DNA of 42,225 bases from contig JAJZEC010000034.1 in assembly GCA_021805825.1 (NCBI GenBank), positions 1 through 42,225 of the forward strand, given 5' to 3'. A program made the position numbers and the translations under genes. This DNA is from Pseudomonadota bacterium (GTDB taxonomy: Bacteria > Pseudomonadota > Gammaproteobacteria > Burkholderiales > Burkholderiaceae_C). Shown one piece after another: positions 16,958-24,112 of the stretch; position 1 is the stretch's first letter, and each line of letters begins with the position of its first letter. The notes beneath the pieces were generated by a model. That model did not search any database and was not told the origin of the DNA. It saw only the letters and a list, made by a program, of their open reading frames with translations.

Positions 16958-17461
16958 TCACTGCCCCCTGGTCCGCGCGAAACACATCACGTCCTCGCCG
17001 CCCTTGCCGAAGGCGTGCCACAGGCCCTCGTACCGCATGCCCAGCCCGCGCCTGTACCACTCGTGCGCCCCGGTGCGGCTGGCCAGCGCGTTGGTCTGGA
17101 TGCGGCGCGTGCCGGGCTGCGCCAGCACCGCATCCATCACGCGCCGCGTGTGTTTGGTGATGCCGCGCCACCAGCGCGCCCAGCCGTCGTCCGTGCCCAC
17201 CATCCAGGTCTGCCAGATGCCGGGGCGCACCGGCTCGAAGCCGCCCGCGCACACCGGCATGCCGTCCGGCGCCATCAGCGCGAAGCTGATGCCGGGGATG
17301 GCCGCGAACCCGCGCGCGGCGGTGTCCGGGTCGTAGCGGTCCGCGTCGGTCAGCGCCAGGTACTGCGCGATCTCGTCGGCGCGCATGTGCATGGCCAGCC
17401 AGCCCAGGTCCATCACCGTGGGGCGCACCAGCCGCAGGCCCGCCGTGGGATTGCCGTCCAT
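16958..17461 (-). CDS. Acetyltransferase-fold (GNAT-like, DUF2833-type) phage protein
   Basis: A 167-residue protein. Its ATG overlaps the nozzle stop (TGATG). The sequence has the GNAT-like order: an N-terminal LRLVRPTVMDLGWLAMHMRADEI segment, a beta strand with FALMAPDGMPVCAGGFEPV, then WQTWMVGTDDGWARWW, and late motifs RRIQTNALASRTGAHEWYRRGLGMRYEG (the Y-x-x-x-G-F/M-type end of the acetyl-CoA fold). Similar short proteins sit in podoviral structural clusters. Whether it acetylates anything, or is a structural relic of the fold, cannot be told. The usual R/Q-x-x-G-x-G/A loop is not obvious. Confidence 0.65.
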   Translation of the reverse strand: MDGNPTAGLRLVRPTVMDLGWLAMHMRADEIAQYLALTDADRYDPDTAARGFAAIPGISFALMAPDGMPVCAGGFEPVRPGIWQTWMVGTDDGWARWWRGITKHTRRVMDAVLAQPGTRRIQTNALASRTGAHEWYRRGLGMRYEGLWHAFGKGGEDVMCFARTRGQ

Positions 17462-19359
17462 CACGTGCCGCTCCTGCAATCCTGCAGGTACACGTTCATC
17501 GCGTTCAGCGACCACTGAACCGATGATGGCGGAATGATGATTCCCGCGGCGCTCAGCGTGGAAGTCGCGGCCGCATTGAACCGCAGCTGGAACATGATCG
17601 AAGGCGCCGCTGCCGGAAACGGGATCATCAGGTTCGGCACCGAGTCGGCCAGCACGCGCGAGATGGGCGTGAACTGCGGCGGATCCTGCGACTGGTCCAG
17701 CGCAGCATCGATCGACACGTCACCACTGGCCACGATGTCCACGGCGGTGACGCGCTTGGTCGTGCCGGGCTGCCCGAAGTCCAGGAATGGCCAGCGCACC
17801 ACCCCTTCGATCGCTGCATATGTCGCGCCGTCGATGTCCTGGGACTGGCCCTCGTCGAAGGCGGCGATGGTGTTACCGTGCCGCACGTACAGCGTGCCGC
17901 CCAGCAGCGCGAACTCGTCGGCCGGCCACGGCAGCACGTACTTCGACCACGCGCCCGGCTGGCCCGGCTGGCCCATGGAATACACCAGCACGTCGCGGCC
18001 GAACGCCAGCCAGTACTGGCCCATCGCCGGGTAGTAGGTGGACCGGCGCGGCGGCACCAGCTGCGCGATCTCGCGGTAGAGCGGGTCCACCGGCATGCCG
18101 ACGTCGCCGGCCTGCAGGTTGGTGCTGCTGGCGGCGATGCCGACCGAGCGGATGCCCTGCGGCGTCGCGAAGAACAGGTCATTGCCCACCGCCTGCGCCG
18201 CGCGCTGGTACAGCGAGCCGATCCCCTCGATGGTGTCCAGCAGCGTCATGTTGGCGGGGTCGGGGTCCACCTGCCACATCTGGAAGGTGCTGGCATTCAT
18301 CACCACCAGGTTGCCGCGGTACAGGTTGAGCACGGCCACGTCGTTGGCGCCGTTCTGCTGCAGGCCGGTGGGCAGGTAGCCGGCGTCGCTGGCGCTCGAC
18401 CAGTCCAGCGGGTTGGCCGTCGCGCAGAAGCGGACGATGTCCTTGTCGCCCGCGAACACCTTGCCCGATGCGATCGCCACGACCTTGCTGTTGGGGCATT
18501 TCGGATCCTCGACGCGCCGCGAGATCGCCACCCACTTGATCGTGCCGTCCGCCACCGTGCCGCCGGCCGCCACCGGCCAGCCGGGTTCGGCAGCGCCGGA
18601 CACGTACAGCGGCGAGGCCTTCCACACCACGCGCGAGGCCTGCACCGCCTCCCAGACCACGCCGCCGTCGTTCACCTGCTGGCCCGGCACCAGCGGCCAG
18701 ACCGGCTCGCTGGTCCCCGAGGTCGCCGCAGCCGGCTGCACCGCCTTGTAGATCAGCCCGGCCGGCGGCCGCGCACCCGCGACCGACCAGCTCAGGCTGT
18801 CGTACAGCACGCCGCCGTTGCCGTTGGCGGTCACATGGAACGCCGCGCGCGCGTACCGGGTGCCGGCCGGGGCGGTGGCGGTCAGGCTGGAGGTGCGGAA
18901 GGCGCCGCCATCGGCGCCCTCGATGCTGTTGCCGCCGGCGAATCCGATGACCGCCTTGGCGGCGTCCAGCCAGTACACGCGCACCTGGCCGGTGGATGCG
19001 TGGAAGTCCGGTGCATCGAGGGCGATCGCGCCGCTGGCCGACAGCGACCAGCCCTGCTCGAACGGCGCAACCGTGTCGTTCCAGTGCAGCAGGCAGGTGC
19101 CGGCCATGCCGGCAAAGCCGTTCGGCTTGCACGTGCCGATCTGTCCCGCATACCAGGCCGCCTTGCCGCCGGTGAAGGCACGGTCGGTGCGGATGGAGGG
19201 CAGTGCGGTGCCGTCCAGCGCCTGCGCGGTCCAGCCGGCGAGGTCGCTCTCGAACGACGGATTGGCCAAGGCCGCCAGCGACACCGGCAGCAGCCGCGAC
19301 GGCTGCACCAGTGCGCCGGGCAGATAGACCGTGCCGGCCTGCCAGACGGGCGTGCTCAT
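17461..19359 (-). CDS. Tail nozzle protein, C-terminal part (P22 gp10 / T7 gp12-like) with jelly-roll insert
   Basis: A 632-residue protein; its ATG overlaps the stop of the preceding nozzle gene by 4 bases (ATGA). An N-terminal repeat unit (PVWQAGTVYLPGALVQPS) is followed by a carbohydrate-binding-type jelly roll (~residues 28-195: NPSFESDLAGW ... GWSLSASGAI ... TATAPAGTRYARAAFHVTANG). Two further W/EP-W units follow (~205-285), then a beta-propeller-like body from ~290 (VFAGDKDIVRFCATANPLDWSSA, VVMNASTFQMWQVDP, LFFATPQGIRSVG). The last part matches the way P22 gp10-type packaged-DNA stabilisation proteins read. It should sit below the adaptor and close the short tail. Confidence 0.75.
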   Translation of the reverse strand: MSTPVWQAGTVYLPGALVQPSRLLPVSLAALANPSFESDLAGWTAQALDGTALPSIRTDRAFTGGKAAWYAGQIGTCKPNGFAGMAGTCLLHWNDTVAPFEQGWSLSASGAIALDAPDFHASTGQVRVYWLDAAKAVIGFAGGNSIEGADGGAFRTSSLTATAPAGTRYARAAFHVTANGNGGVLYDSLSWSVAGARPPAGLIYKAVQPAAATSGTSEPVWPLVPGQQVNDGGVVWEAVQASRVVWKASPLYVSGAAEPGWPVAAGGTVADGTIKWVAISRRVEDPKCPNSKVVAIASGKVFAGDKDIVRFCATANPLDWSSASDAGYLPTGLQQNGANDVAVLNLYRGNLVVMNASTFQMWQVDPDPANMTLLDTIEGIGSLYQRAAQAVGNDLFFATPQGIRSVGIAASSTNLQAGDVGMPVDPLYREIAQLVPPRRSTYYPAMGQYWLAFGRDVLVYSMGQPGQPGAWSKYVLPWPADEFALLGGTLYVRHGNTIAAFDEGQSQDIDGATYAAIEGVVRWPFLDFGQPGTTKRVTAVDIVASGDVSIDAALDQSQDPPQFTPISRVLADSVPNLMIPFPAAAPSIMFQLRFNAAATSTLSAAGIIIPPSSVQWSLNAMNVYLQDCRSGT

Positions 19360-20135
19360 CGCGGCGCCCCTCCGGTGCCGGCCGCGGTGCCGGTGCCGTA
19401 GCGGTCCACCACATCGGGGGGCGGCGTGGTGCCGGGGCCCGACGGCGGCGGCGCGGCGCCTGCGCCCAGGTCCACATCCTCGAACGTCACCGACTGGTCG
19501 CCGGTCTGCCACACTGGCTCTACCGGCCCGGACTTGGCGGCGCTGCCCAGCAGGTCGATCACGGTGTACCGGTAGCCGTTGTCCGTGGTCGGTTCCACCA
19601 CGTCGCCCAGCGCGCGCGGCGCGCCCGGCTGCCACAGCGTGCCGCGCTCGCCCAGCCGTTCGGCGCGGTAGGCCATGCCGTTGGGCACGGTGGGCTGCAC
19701 CACGTCCCCCGGCAGGTGCGTCGCGCCGGCCTGCCACGCCGTCGCCTCCTGCAGCCAGTAGTGGAACACCTCGCCGTTGTCGAACTCCGCCACCACGTAC
19801 AGGTAGCCGAGGAACGGCGCCGCGAAGTGGACCTCCCTGAGCCCCAGCGCGGCCTGCGTGGGATCGGGATGGCGCAGCACATCGATCACGATGGCCGGAT
19901 CGGGCGAGGCCAGCACGCTGGTCGCGAACACGTGCAGCCTGCCTTTGAACACGCACAGGCCCCTGGTGCCGGCCGGCAGGGTGTACAGGCCTATCGTGCC
20001 GGGGCGCGCGCGAATGGTGGCCGCCTGCGTCACATAGCCGTTGACCAGACTGTAGAGTCCGTCCGGCGCCGCGCCGCCTTTGGTGCGCAGCCGGTTGATG
20101 CCCCTGGCGAACGATCCGAGGCTGACGGTGCGCAT
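19356..20135 (-). CDS. Tail nozzle protein, N-terminal part (P22 gp10-like)
   Basis: A 259-residue protein; its ATG overlaps the adaptor stop (TGATG). The start (MRTVSLGSFARGINRLRTKGG ... LYSLVNGYVTQAATIRARPGT) is the conserved N-terminus of P22 gp10-like nozzle proteins. A beta region (GLCVFKGRLHVFATSVL, FLGYLYVVAEFDNGEVFHYWL) follows. Then come two repeat units of the type W-x-x-G-x-x-x-x-GDVV-x-PT-x-NG-x-x-Y, and a Pro/Gly-rich tail. The continuation is in the next gene, so the nozzle is encoded as two polypeptides. I see the ATGA overlap and no stop-codon damage, so this looks like a genuine split, not a frameshift. Confidence 0.75.
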   Translation of the reverse strand: MRTVSLGSFARGINRLRTKGGAAPDGLYSLVNGYVTQAATIRARPGTIGLYTLPAGTRGLCVFKGRLHVFATSVLASPDPAIVIDVLRHPDPTQAALGLREVHFAAPFLGYLYVVAEFDNGEVFHYWLQEATAWQAGATHLPGDVVQPTVPNGMAYRAERLGERGTLWQPGAPRALGDVVEPTTDNGYRYTVIDLLGSAAKSGPVEPVWQTGDQSVTFEDVDLGAGAAPPPSGPGTTPPPDVVDRYGTGTAAGTGGAPR

Positions 20136-20875
20136 CAGGGCACCGCAAGCGGCAGATAGAGCGGATCAGGGTCCACGTACTGCGTCTGCCGCCCGGGCAC
20201 GTAGCGCCGCGTCTGGTGCGCGCCGGCCACCAGCTTCATCATGGTCTGCTCGAACTGCTGCAGGTACAGGCTGGCGTCCGGGTGCCCGTAGTGCGCCTTG
20301 GCGTTGGCCAGCGCCAGCAGGAACACCATCTCGTCGTCGATCGTGGCCTTGTCGTAGTCCGCCGCGAACGGCTCAAGGCCGAAGCGGCCCTTGATGCGCA
20401 GCTTGAAGTTCGCATCACCGGGTGCCGGCCACACTTCGATGCCTTGGCGGATCTCGTAGCGCGCCGGGAATCCCTGCACCCGGAAGGTGTACAGCTCCGG
20501 CGGAATCCCGGGCTGCAGCGCATACCAGATGACGTCGTGCTGCACGCCCACCCAGGTCACCTTGCGCGGGTCCATCCCTTTCGGGCAGGCGGTGGTGTCC
20601 AGCGCCGGCAGCTCGTAGTACCGCTGTCCGGGCGTCATGTTCCACGTGAATACGCGCTCGGTGCGCAGCACGTCGTAGCGCCGGAACAGGTACTTCTGCG
20701 CGCCGATCAGGAAGCTATCCAGCAGCGCCCGCATGCCCTGCGGCCAGGTCACAATGCCGGTGCCGTTGTCCAGATTGGCCGCAAACCCGAGTCGCGTGGC
20801 CAGATCCTGGCGCAGGTCCGCGAGCGTGCGGTGGGTGTTGTCGTCGCAGGCGAAGTTGTAGGGGTCAATGGCCAT
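20135..20875 (-). CDS. Head-tail adaptor (T7 gp11 / P22 gp4-like)
   Basis: A 246-residue protein. The helical start (TLADLRQDLATRLGF ... MRALLDSFLIGAQKYLFRRYDVLRTER) and the following beta region (FTWNMTPGQRYYELPALD, RYEIRQGIEVWPAPGDANFKLRIKGRF) have the pattern of podoviral adaptor/tail tubular protein A. It ends with a helix typical of this family (DEMVFLLALANAKAHYGHPDASLYLQQFEQTMMKLVAGAHQTRR). It should bind the portal's outer face and receive the nozzle, encoded immediately downstream. A terminator-like hairpin separates it from the head genes upstream. Confidence 0.8.
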   Translation of the reverse strand: MAIDPYNFACDDNTHRTLADLRQDLATRLGFAANLDNGTGIVTWPQGMRALLDSFLIGAQKYLFRRYDVLRTERVFTWNMTPGQRYYELPALDTTACPKGMDPRKVTWVGVQHDVIWYALQPGIPPELYTFRVQGFPARYEIRQGIEVWPAPGDANFKLRIKGRFGLEPFAADYDKATIDDEMVFLLALANAKAHYGHPDASLYLQQFEQTMMKLVAGAHQTRRYVPGRQTQYVDPDPLYLPLAVP

Positions 20876-20894
20876 GCGCGCACACTCCCGCCTC

Positions 20895-20925
20895 GAAAAT
20901 GGCGCCGCCGCGGTTCCGGCGGCGC
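20895..20925 (-). terminator. Intrinsic terminator-like hairpin after the head genes
   Basis: On the minus strand GCGCCGCCG, loop GAACCG, CGGCGGCGC form a perfect 9-bp GC stem, followed by CATTTTC. It lies in the only gap (20876..20949) between the small head protein and the adaptor. The T-run is short (4), so partial termination or RNA-end protection is likely. It would lower adaptor/nozzle transcripts relative to capsid transcripts. Confidence 0.5.
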
Positions 20926-20949
20926 AAGCTCACCCCACGTCGAACACTG

Positions 20950-21291
20950 TCAGGCGGCGGCGTCCTGCGCCGGCGCGGCCGCAGCTCTCGCAGCCTTCGC
21001 CGCCCGGCCGTCCACCACGTTGGCCTCGATCGCGCGCTGCACCTGCTCGAAGCCGCCCGGATAGGCACCCAGCACCGGGTCGGCGTTGCGCCGTGCGTAC
21101 ACGCCGCACAGCCGCTCATGCTCGTCACGCACGCTTTCGATCACGCGCGGCGCCAGCTCGCGCACCACCCGCACCGCTCCCTGCCCGTGCGCGGCCTCGA
21201 GGATCGGCACCTCGTGCGCGAACACCGCGGTGGCGATGTGTTCCATGTCGCGGTCGATCAGCACCGCCACCGTCTTGACGGACAGGCTCAT
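20950..21291 (-). CDS. Small head-region protein, function unknown
   Basis: A 113-residue protein starting at the ATG that overlaps the previous stop (TGATG); a GTG one codon upstream is possible. The N-terminal half has strand-helix elements (SLSVKTVAVLIDRDMEHIATAVFAHEVPILEAAHG). The middle is helical and charged (VRVVRELAPRVIESVRDEHERLCGVYARRNADPVLG) and the end is Ala-rich. It sits between the decoration-type protein and the adaptor, where head-completion or head-closure factors are encoded. I do not recognise the family and infer only a virion or assembly role. Confidence 0.6.
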   Translation of the reverse strand: MSLSVKTVAVLIDRDMEHIATAVFAHEVPILEAAHGQGAVRVVRELAPRVIESVRDEHERLCGVYARRNADPVLGAYPGGFEQVQRAIEANVVDGRAAKAARAAAAPAQDAAA

Positions 21292-21605
21292 CACGGGCCT
21301 CCCAGCAGGTAGGCGGAGACGGTGCCGGCGGTGCCGGCCGCGGTGACGTTCAGGCGCATCCAGGCCTGCACCGTCACGTCCTTCAGGACGGCCGGACCCT
21401 GTGTGGTCACGGTCAGCAGGTCGGTGTAGGCGACCCCGTCATCGGAGCCCTGCACCTTGACAGCGAACGCGCCGGTGCCACCTTCGGTCACGAGCAGGAT
21501 GGTGGTGTTGGTGCCGGGCAGGAACGGCGTGGTTTTGGGCCGCACGGCAGCCTGCGCGGCGGCGGCTGCCAGCGACACGCCGGAGCCGAGAACGAGGGTT
21601 TTCAT
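21291..21605 (-). CDS. Putative capsid decoration / head fibre-type protein
   Basis: A 104-residue protein. I chose the ATG at 21605 because GGAGG lies 6 bases upstream. It is beta-rich, with patterns of an Ig-like or jelly-roll head protein: NTTILLVTEGGTGAFAVKVQGSDDGVAYTDLLTVTTQGPAVLKDVTVQAWMRLNV, here seen as alternating hydrophobic strands. The first 20 residues are hydrophobic (LVLGSGVSLAAAAAQAAVRP) and could be misread as a signal peptide. The position right after the major capsid gene is where decoration proteins are encoded. The role is inferred from place and fold pattern. Confidence 0.62.
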   Translation of the reverse strand: MKTLVLGSGVSLAAAAAQAAVRPKTTPFLPGTNTTILLVTEGGTGAFAVKVQGSDDGVAYTDLLTVTTQGPAVLKDVTVQAWMRLNVTAAGTAGTVSAYLLGGP

Positions 21606-21681
21606 GGTGAACCTCCAGGCGGATGAGTGCTGCGGAGAAATGGCCATCCCTGGCCCCCCGCCGCACAAGGAGTTGTCCGGG

Positions 21682-22728
21682 TCAGGCGATCGCCAGCACC
21701 GCGTTGCTGCTGCGCTTGCTGCAGGTCAGGCGGTACTTGCTGGTCATGCCCCAGAAGTGCACGTAGCGGTCGTACAGCCGCTCCGGCTTGCGGTTGACCA
21801 TCCAGTGCCCGGACACCGGGCGCAGCACGATGCTGCGGCTGTTGAGGAAGTAGCAGCGCTTCGACCACGGCGTCGCCGGCGCGTACAGCTGGTCCAGCAC
21901 GTCGAAGCTGGGATCCCACACGATCTGCAGCCCCTTGAAGTACAGGTTGCTGATCGAGGCGTCCAGGCTCACGCCGCCCTTCTCGTTGCCGCCGCCCATG
22001 ATCTGGCGGTTGACGGTCTGGCCCGCCGCGTTGCGGTAGGCGTCGCAGAACGCGCTGCCGGCCACGATGAAGTCAGGCTTCATCTTTCCGATGCGGATGG
22101 TGTTGCGCCAGGCCTGCTCCATCTGGTCGATCAGGTTGGCGCCGGTCAGCGCGGTGCGCGCGTCATTGCGCCACCACGTGTACTGCGCGGCATCCAGGCC
22201 GCCCACCGATCCCACGGCCGGGGTCAGCGAAACGATGTGGTCGATGCCCGGGCAGGCCTTGGCCGACTGCGAGCCGTCCAGCAGCAGCTCCTCGTTGAGC
22301 TTTTCCTGCACGCCCATCTTCAGGGCGTTGTAGTTGGTCTTCAGCAGGTTGGTCAGCTGCAGCTTCTCGGCACCGGTGGCCACGGCCTCGCGGTCGTCGG
22401 TCAGGATGATGCCGTTGGCGGCAAGGGTGTCCTCGTCGAGTCCGAAGCCGTCGTGGAAGTTGTACCAGGCGTACTTGGCCTGCCGCACGGTGTCGCGCTG
22501 GTTGTAGCTCACCTGGTCGGCGCCGAAGTAGTTCTGGTAGTTGTTGTCGTTCTTGAAGTACACCTGCTCGGTGTAGAACTGGTTGCCGCCGGGCGCCTCC
22601 TGCTTGTGGGCGGTGAGCCAGAAAAACGTCGGGCGCTCGGTGTTGACCTGGTCCACCGGGTCGTTGCGGCGGAACACGTCCAGCTGGTAGTTGCTGCCGG
22701 TCTGCAGCTGCTGCGCGTTGAAAGGCAT
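21682..22728 (-). CDS. Major capsid protein (HK97 fold, BPP-1 type)
   Basis: A 348-residue protein with GAGGAC before the ATG. Its sequence (NDPVDQVNTERPTFFWLT, then DRYVHFWGMTSKYRLTCSKRS near the end) reads as the podoviral major capsid protein found next to scaffold genes in this phage type. A long helix region (EKLQLTNLLKTNYNALKMGVQEKLNEELLLDG) corresponds to the HK97 spine helix; YTWWRNDARTALTGANLIDQMEQAWRN and the following beta strands correspond to the A domain. It follows the scaffold after a 170-bp gap with a strong hairpin. A copy of the late element is at the start of that gap, 167 bases upstream, fitting extra expression of the most abundant virion protein. Confidence 0.82.
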   Translation of the reverse strand: MPFNAQQLQTGSNYQLDVFRRNDPVDQVNTERPTFFWLTAHKQEAPGGNQFYTEQVYFKNDNNYQNYFGADQVSYNQRDTVRQAKYAWYNFHDGFGLDEDTLAANGIILTDDREAVATGAEKLQLTNLLKTNYNALKMGVQEKLNEELLLDGSQSAKACPGIDHIVSLTPAVGSVGGLDAAQYTWWRNDARTALTGANLIDQMEQAWRNTIRIGKMKPDFIVAGSAFCDAYRNAAGQTVNRQIMGGGNEKGGVSLDASISNLYFKGLQIVWDPSFDVLDQLYAPATPWSKRCYFLNSRSIVLRPVSGHWMVNRKPERLYDRYVHFWGMTSKYRLTCSKRSSNAVLAIA

Positions 22729-22836
22729 GGCGATGTCCTCGAAGTGATCGGATGAACTCGATCCACGTCGAGGGGCGCGACGCCTCTTACATGCGCTACC
22801 GGACGCGACTCCGGCTCACTGGCTCACGTGGTGCGC

Positions 22837-22864
22837 GGGCCGCGGCGATTCTCCGCGGCGGCCC
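22837..22864 (-). other. Strong hairpin between scaffold and major capsid genes
   Basis: GGGCCGCGG and CCGCGGCGGCCC, around a CGATTCT loop, pair over 9 bp with a 3-base bulge. No T-run follows on the minus strand, so it is not a convincing terminator. It may be a processing or stability structure in the 5' leader of the capsid message. Confidence 0.3.
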
Positions 22865-22894
22865 GGCCGCACCATCAGCATGCACGTGCCGTTT

Positions 22895-22907
22895 GCTGGA
22901 TCAAGCC
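22895..22907 (-). promoter_or_regulatory. Repeated late element, copy 2 (before major capsid gene)
   Basis: GGCTTGATCCAGC on the minus strand; its TGA is the scaffold stop codon. It is identical over 13 bases to 5866..5878 and 28242..28254, and lies 167 bases before the capsid start. Function is inferred. Confidence 0.5.
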
Positions 22908-24097
22908 CCGCCGTTGGCAGCGGCGATGCCTGCTTCCAGCGCTTCCATGGGGTCGGTGTACTCGGCGCGCTGCATCGGCGCGCGCAGGCCGCCTGCAGGG
23001 CGCAGCGGCACATGCCCCACCGGTGCGCGCGGCGCGGGTGCCGGCGCCGCGGGCAGCGCGGGGATTTCCGCATAGGCGGCGCGCACCTCGTCCATCCAGC
23101 GCTCGGGCGGCATCGTCTCGCGGATGCGCCTGAGCACCGGCATCAGGAACGGCAGCTTGCGCTCGTAGTCCGGGTCCGCCGCGCGCAGCTGCTCGCCCAG
23201 CTGGTTCAGTCCGGTACGCGCCGTGTCCAGCGCGCGCTGCTGCTCGGCCTGCTGCCGGTCATGCTGCGTGCGCGTCGCCTGCAGGCGCACCGTCTGCCGC
23301 GCCTGGGCCAGCTCCACCGCGTGCCTGCGCGTCATGTCGCCCGCCTCCACCGCCTCGGCCAGGTCCGGGTGCTCGCTGAGCGGGTCGTGGATGCCGGGCG
23401 CCTCGCGGCCCAGCGCCTTGGCCAGCGTCTGCAGTTCCGCCTGCATCACGTCGTAGGCCTTGGCCAGCGCCTCGGGCGTGCCTGCGTTGACCATGCGCAG
23501 GTAGTCCATCGCCATGCCCATCTGCTGCGGGTTCGCGCCAGTGGACAGCACCATGCCTTCCCACTCGTCGGCCGCCTTCGCACGTTCGATCACGCGCGGC
23601 AGGTCGGCCGCATCCTTGATCCCGGCCTTCTCCATCGCCACCCGGAGCGGCCGCAGTTCGGCCAGCTCGCCGTGCATGGCGCGGAAGCGCTCCGCGGCCT
23701 TGGTCTTCAGCCCGAGCGAGCCGATTTCCTGCTCCGCGTCCTGCCGCTGCTGTGCCCTGGCGGCCTCCGCCGCGGAGGCCTGGTCCTCCGGCTTCGCCGG
23801 CGCGGCGTCACCGGGCTTGCCGCCCGCGTCGCCGGGCGCGGGCGGTTGGTCCCGCGCGTCCGCGTCGATCCGCTTCGGTGGCTGCGTATTGGCGGGTGTG
23901 GGGTCCGCCTGCCCTGCACCTGTCCCGGGACTGGCGTCGGCAATGCCGCGGTCCAGCGCCTCGGCCAGCTGGGCATCGAGGGTCGGCGGCGGCGCCTGCG
24001 TCCCGGCGGGCGCGGTGTCCGGTACGGGCGGCGGGGTGCCGGAAGCCGGCGCACTGGTGGCGCTGCCGGCGGCGTGCTGATCGGTCTGCGTGGTCAT
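22901..24097 (-). CDS. Capsid scaffolding protein
   Basis: A 398-residue protein with GAGGA before the ATG. It has a Pro/Ala-rich disordered N-terminus (~1-110) and then long charged helices (EIGSLGLKTKAAERFRAMHGELAEL, DMTRRHAVELAQARQTVRLQ, RDPDYE-type region, RRIRETMPPERWMDEVRAAYAEI). The C-terminal end is short, YTDPMEALEAGIAAANGGA. Composition and place between portal and capsid genes are those of podoviral scaffolds. The last ten residues nearly repeat the start of the portal protein (ALDAGIAAAN), suggesting a shared docking peptide. It would direct capsid assembly and leave the prohead. Confidence 0.8.
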   Translation of the reverse strand: MTTQTDQHAAGSATSAPASGTPPPVPDTAPAGTQAPPPTLDAQLAEALDRGIADASPGTGAGQADPTPANTQPPKRIDADARDQPPAPGDAGGKPGDAAPAKPEDQASAAEAARAQQRQDAEQEIGSLGLKTKAAERFRAMHGELAELRPLRVAMEKAGIKDAADLPRVIERAKAADEWEGMVLSTGANPQQMGMAMDYLRMVNAGTPEALAKAYDVMQAELQTLAKALGREAPGIHDPLSEHPDLAEAVEAGDMTRRHAVELAQARQTVRLQATRTQHDRQQAEQQRALDTARTGLNQLGEQLRAADPDYERKLPFLMPVLRRIRETMPPERWMDEVRAAYAEIPALPAAPAPAPRAPVGHVPLRPAGGLRAPMQRAEYTDPMEALEAGIAAANGGA

Positions 24098-24112
24098 CGC
24101 TGTGGTCCTCGT

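Noticed and set aside
21606-21681. A short hairpin GGCCA/TGGCC followed by ATTTC after the capsid gene
   Set aside because: The stem is only 5 bp and the T-run is broken; too weak to call a terminator.
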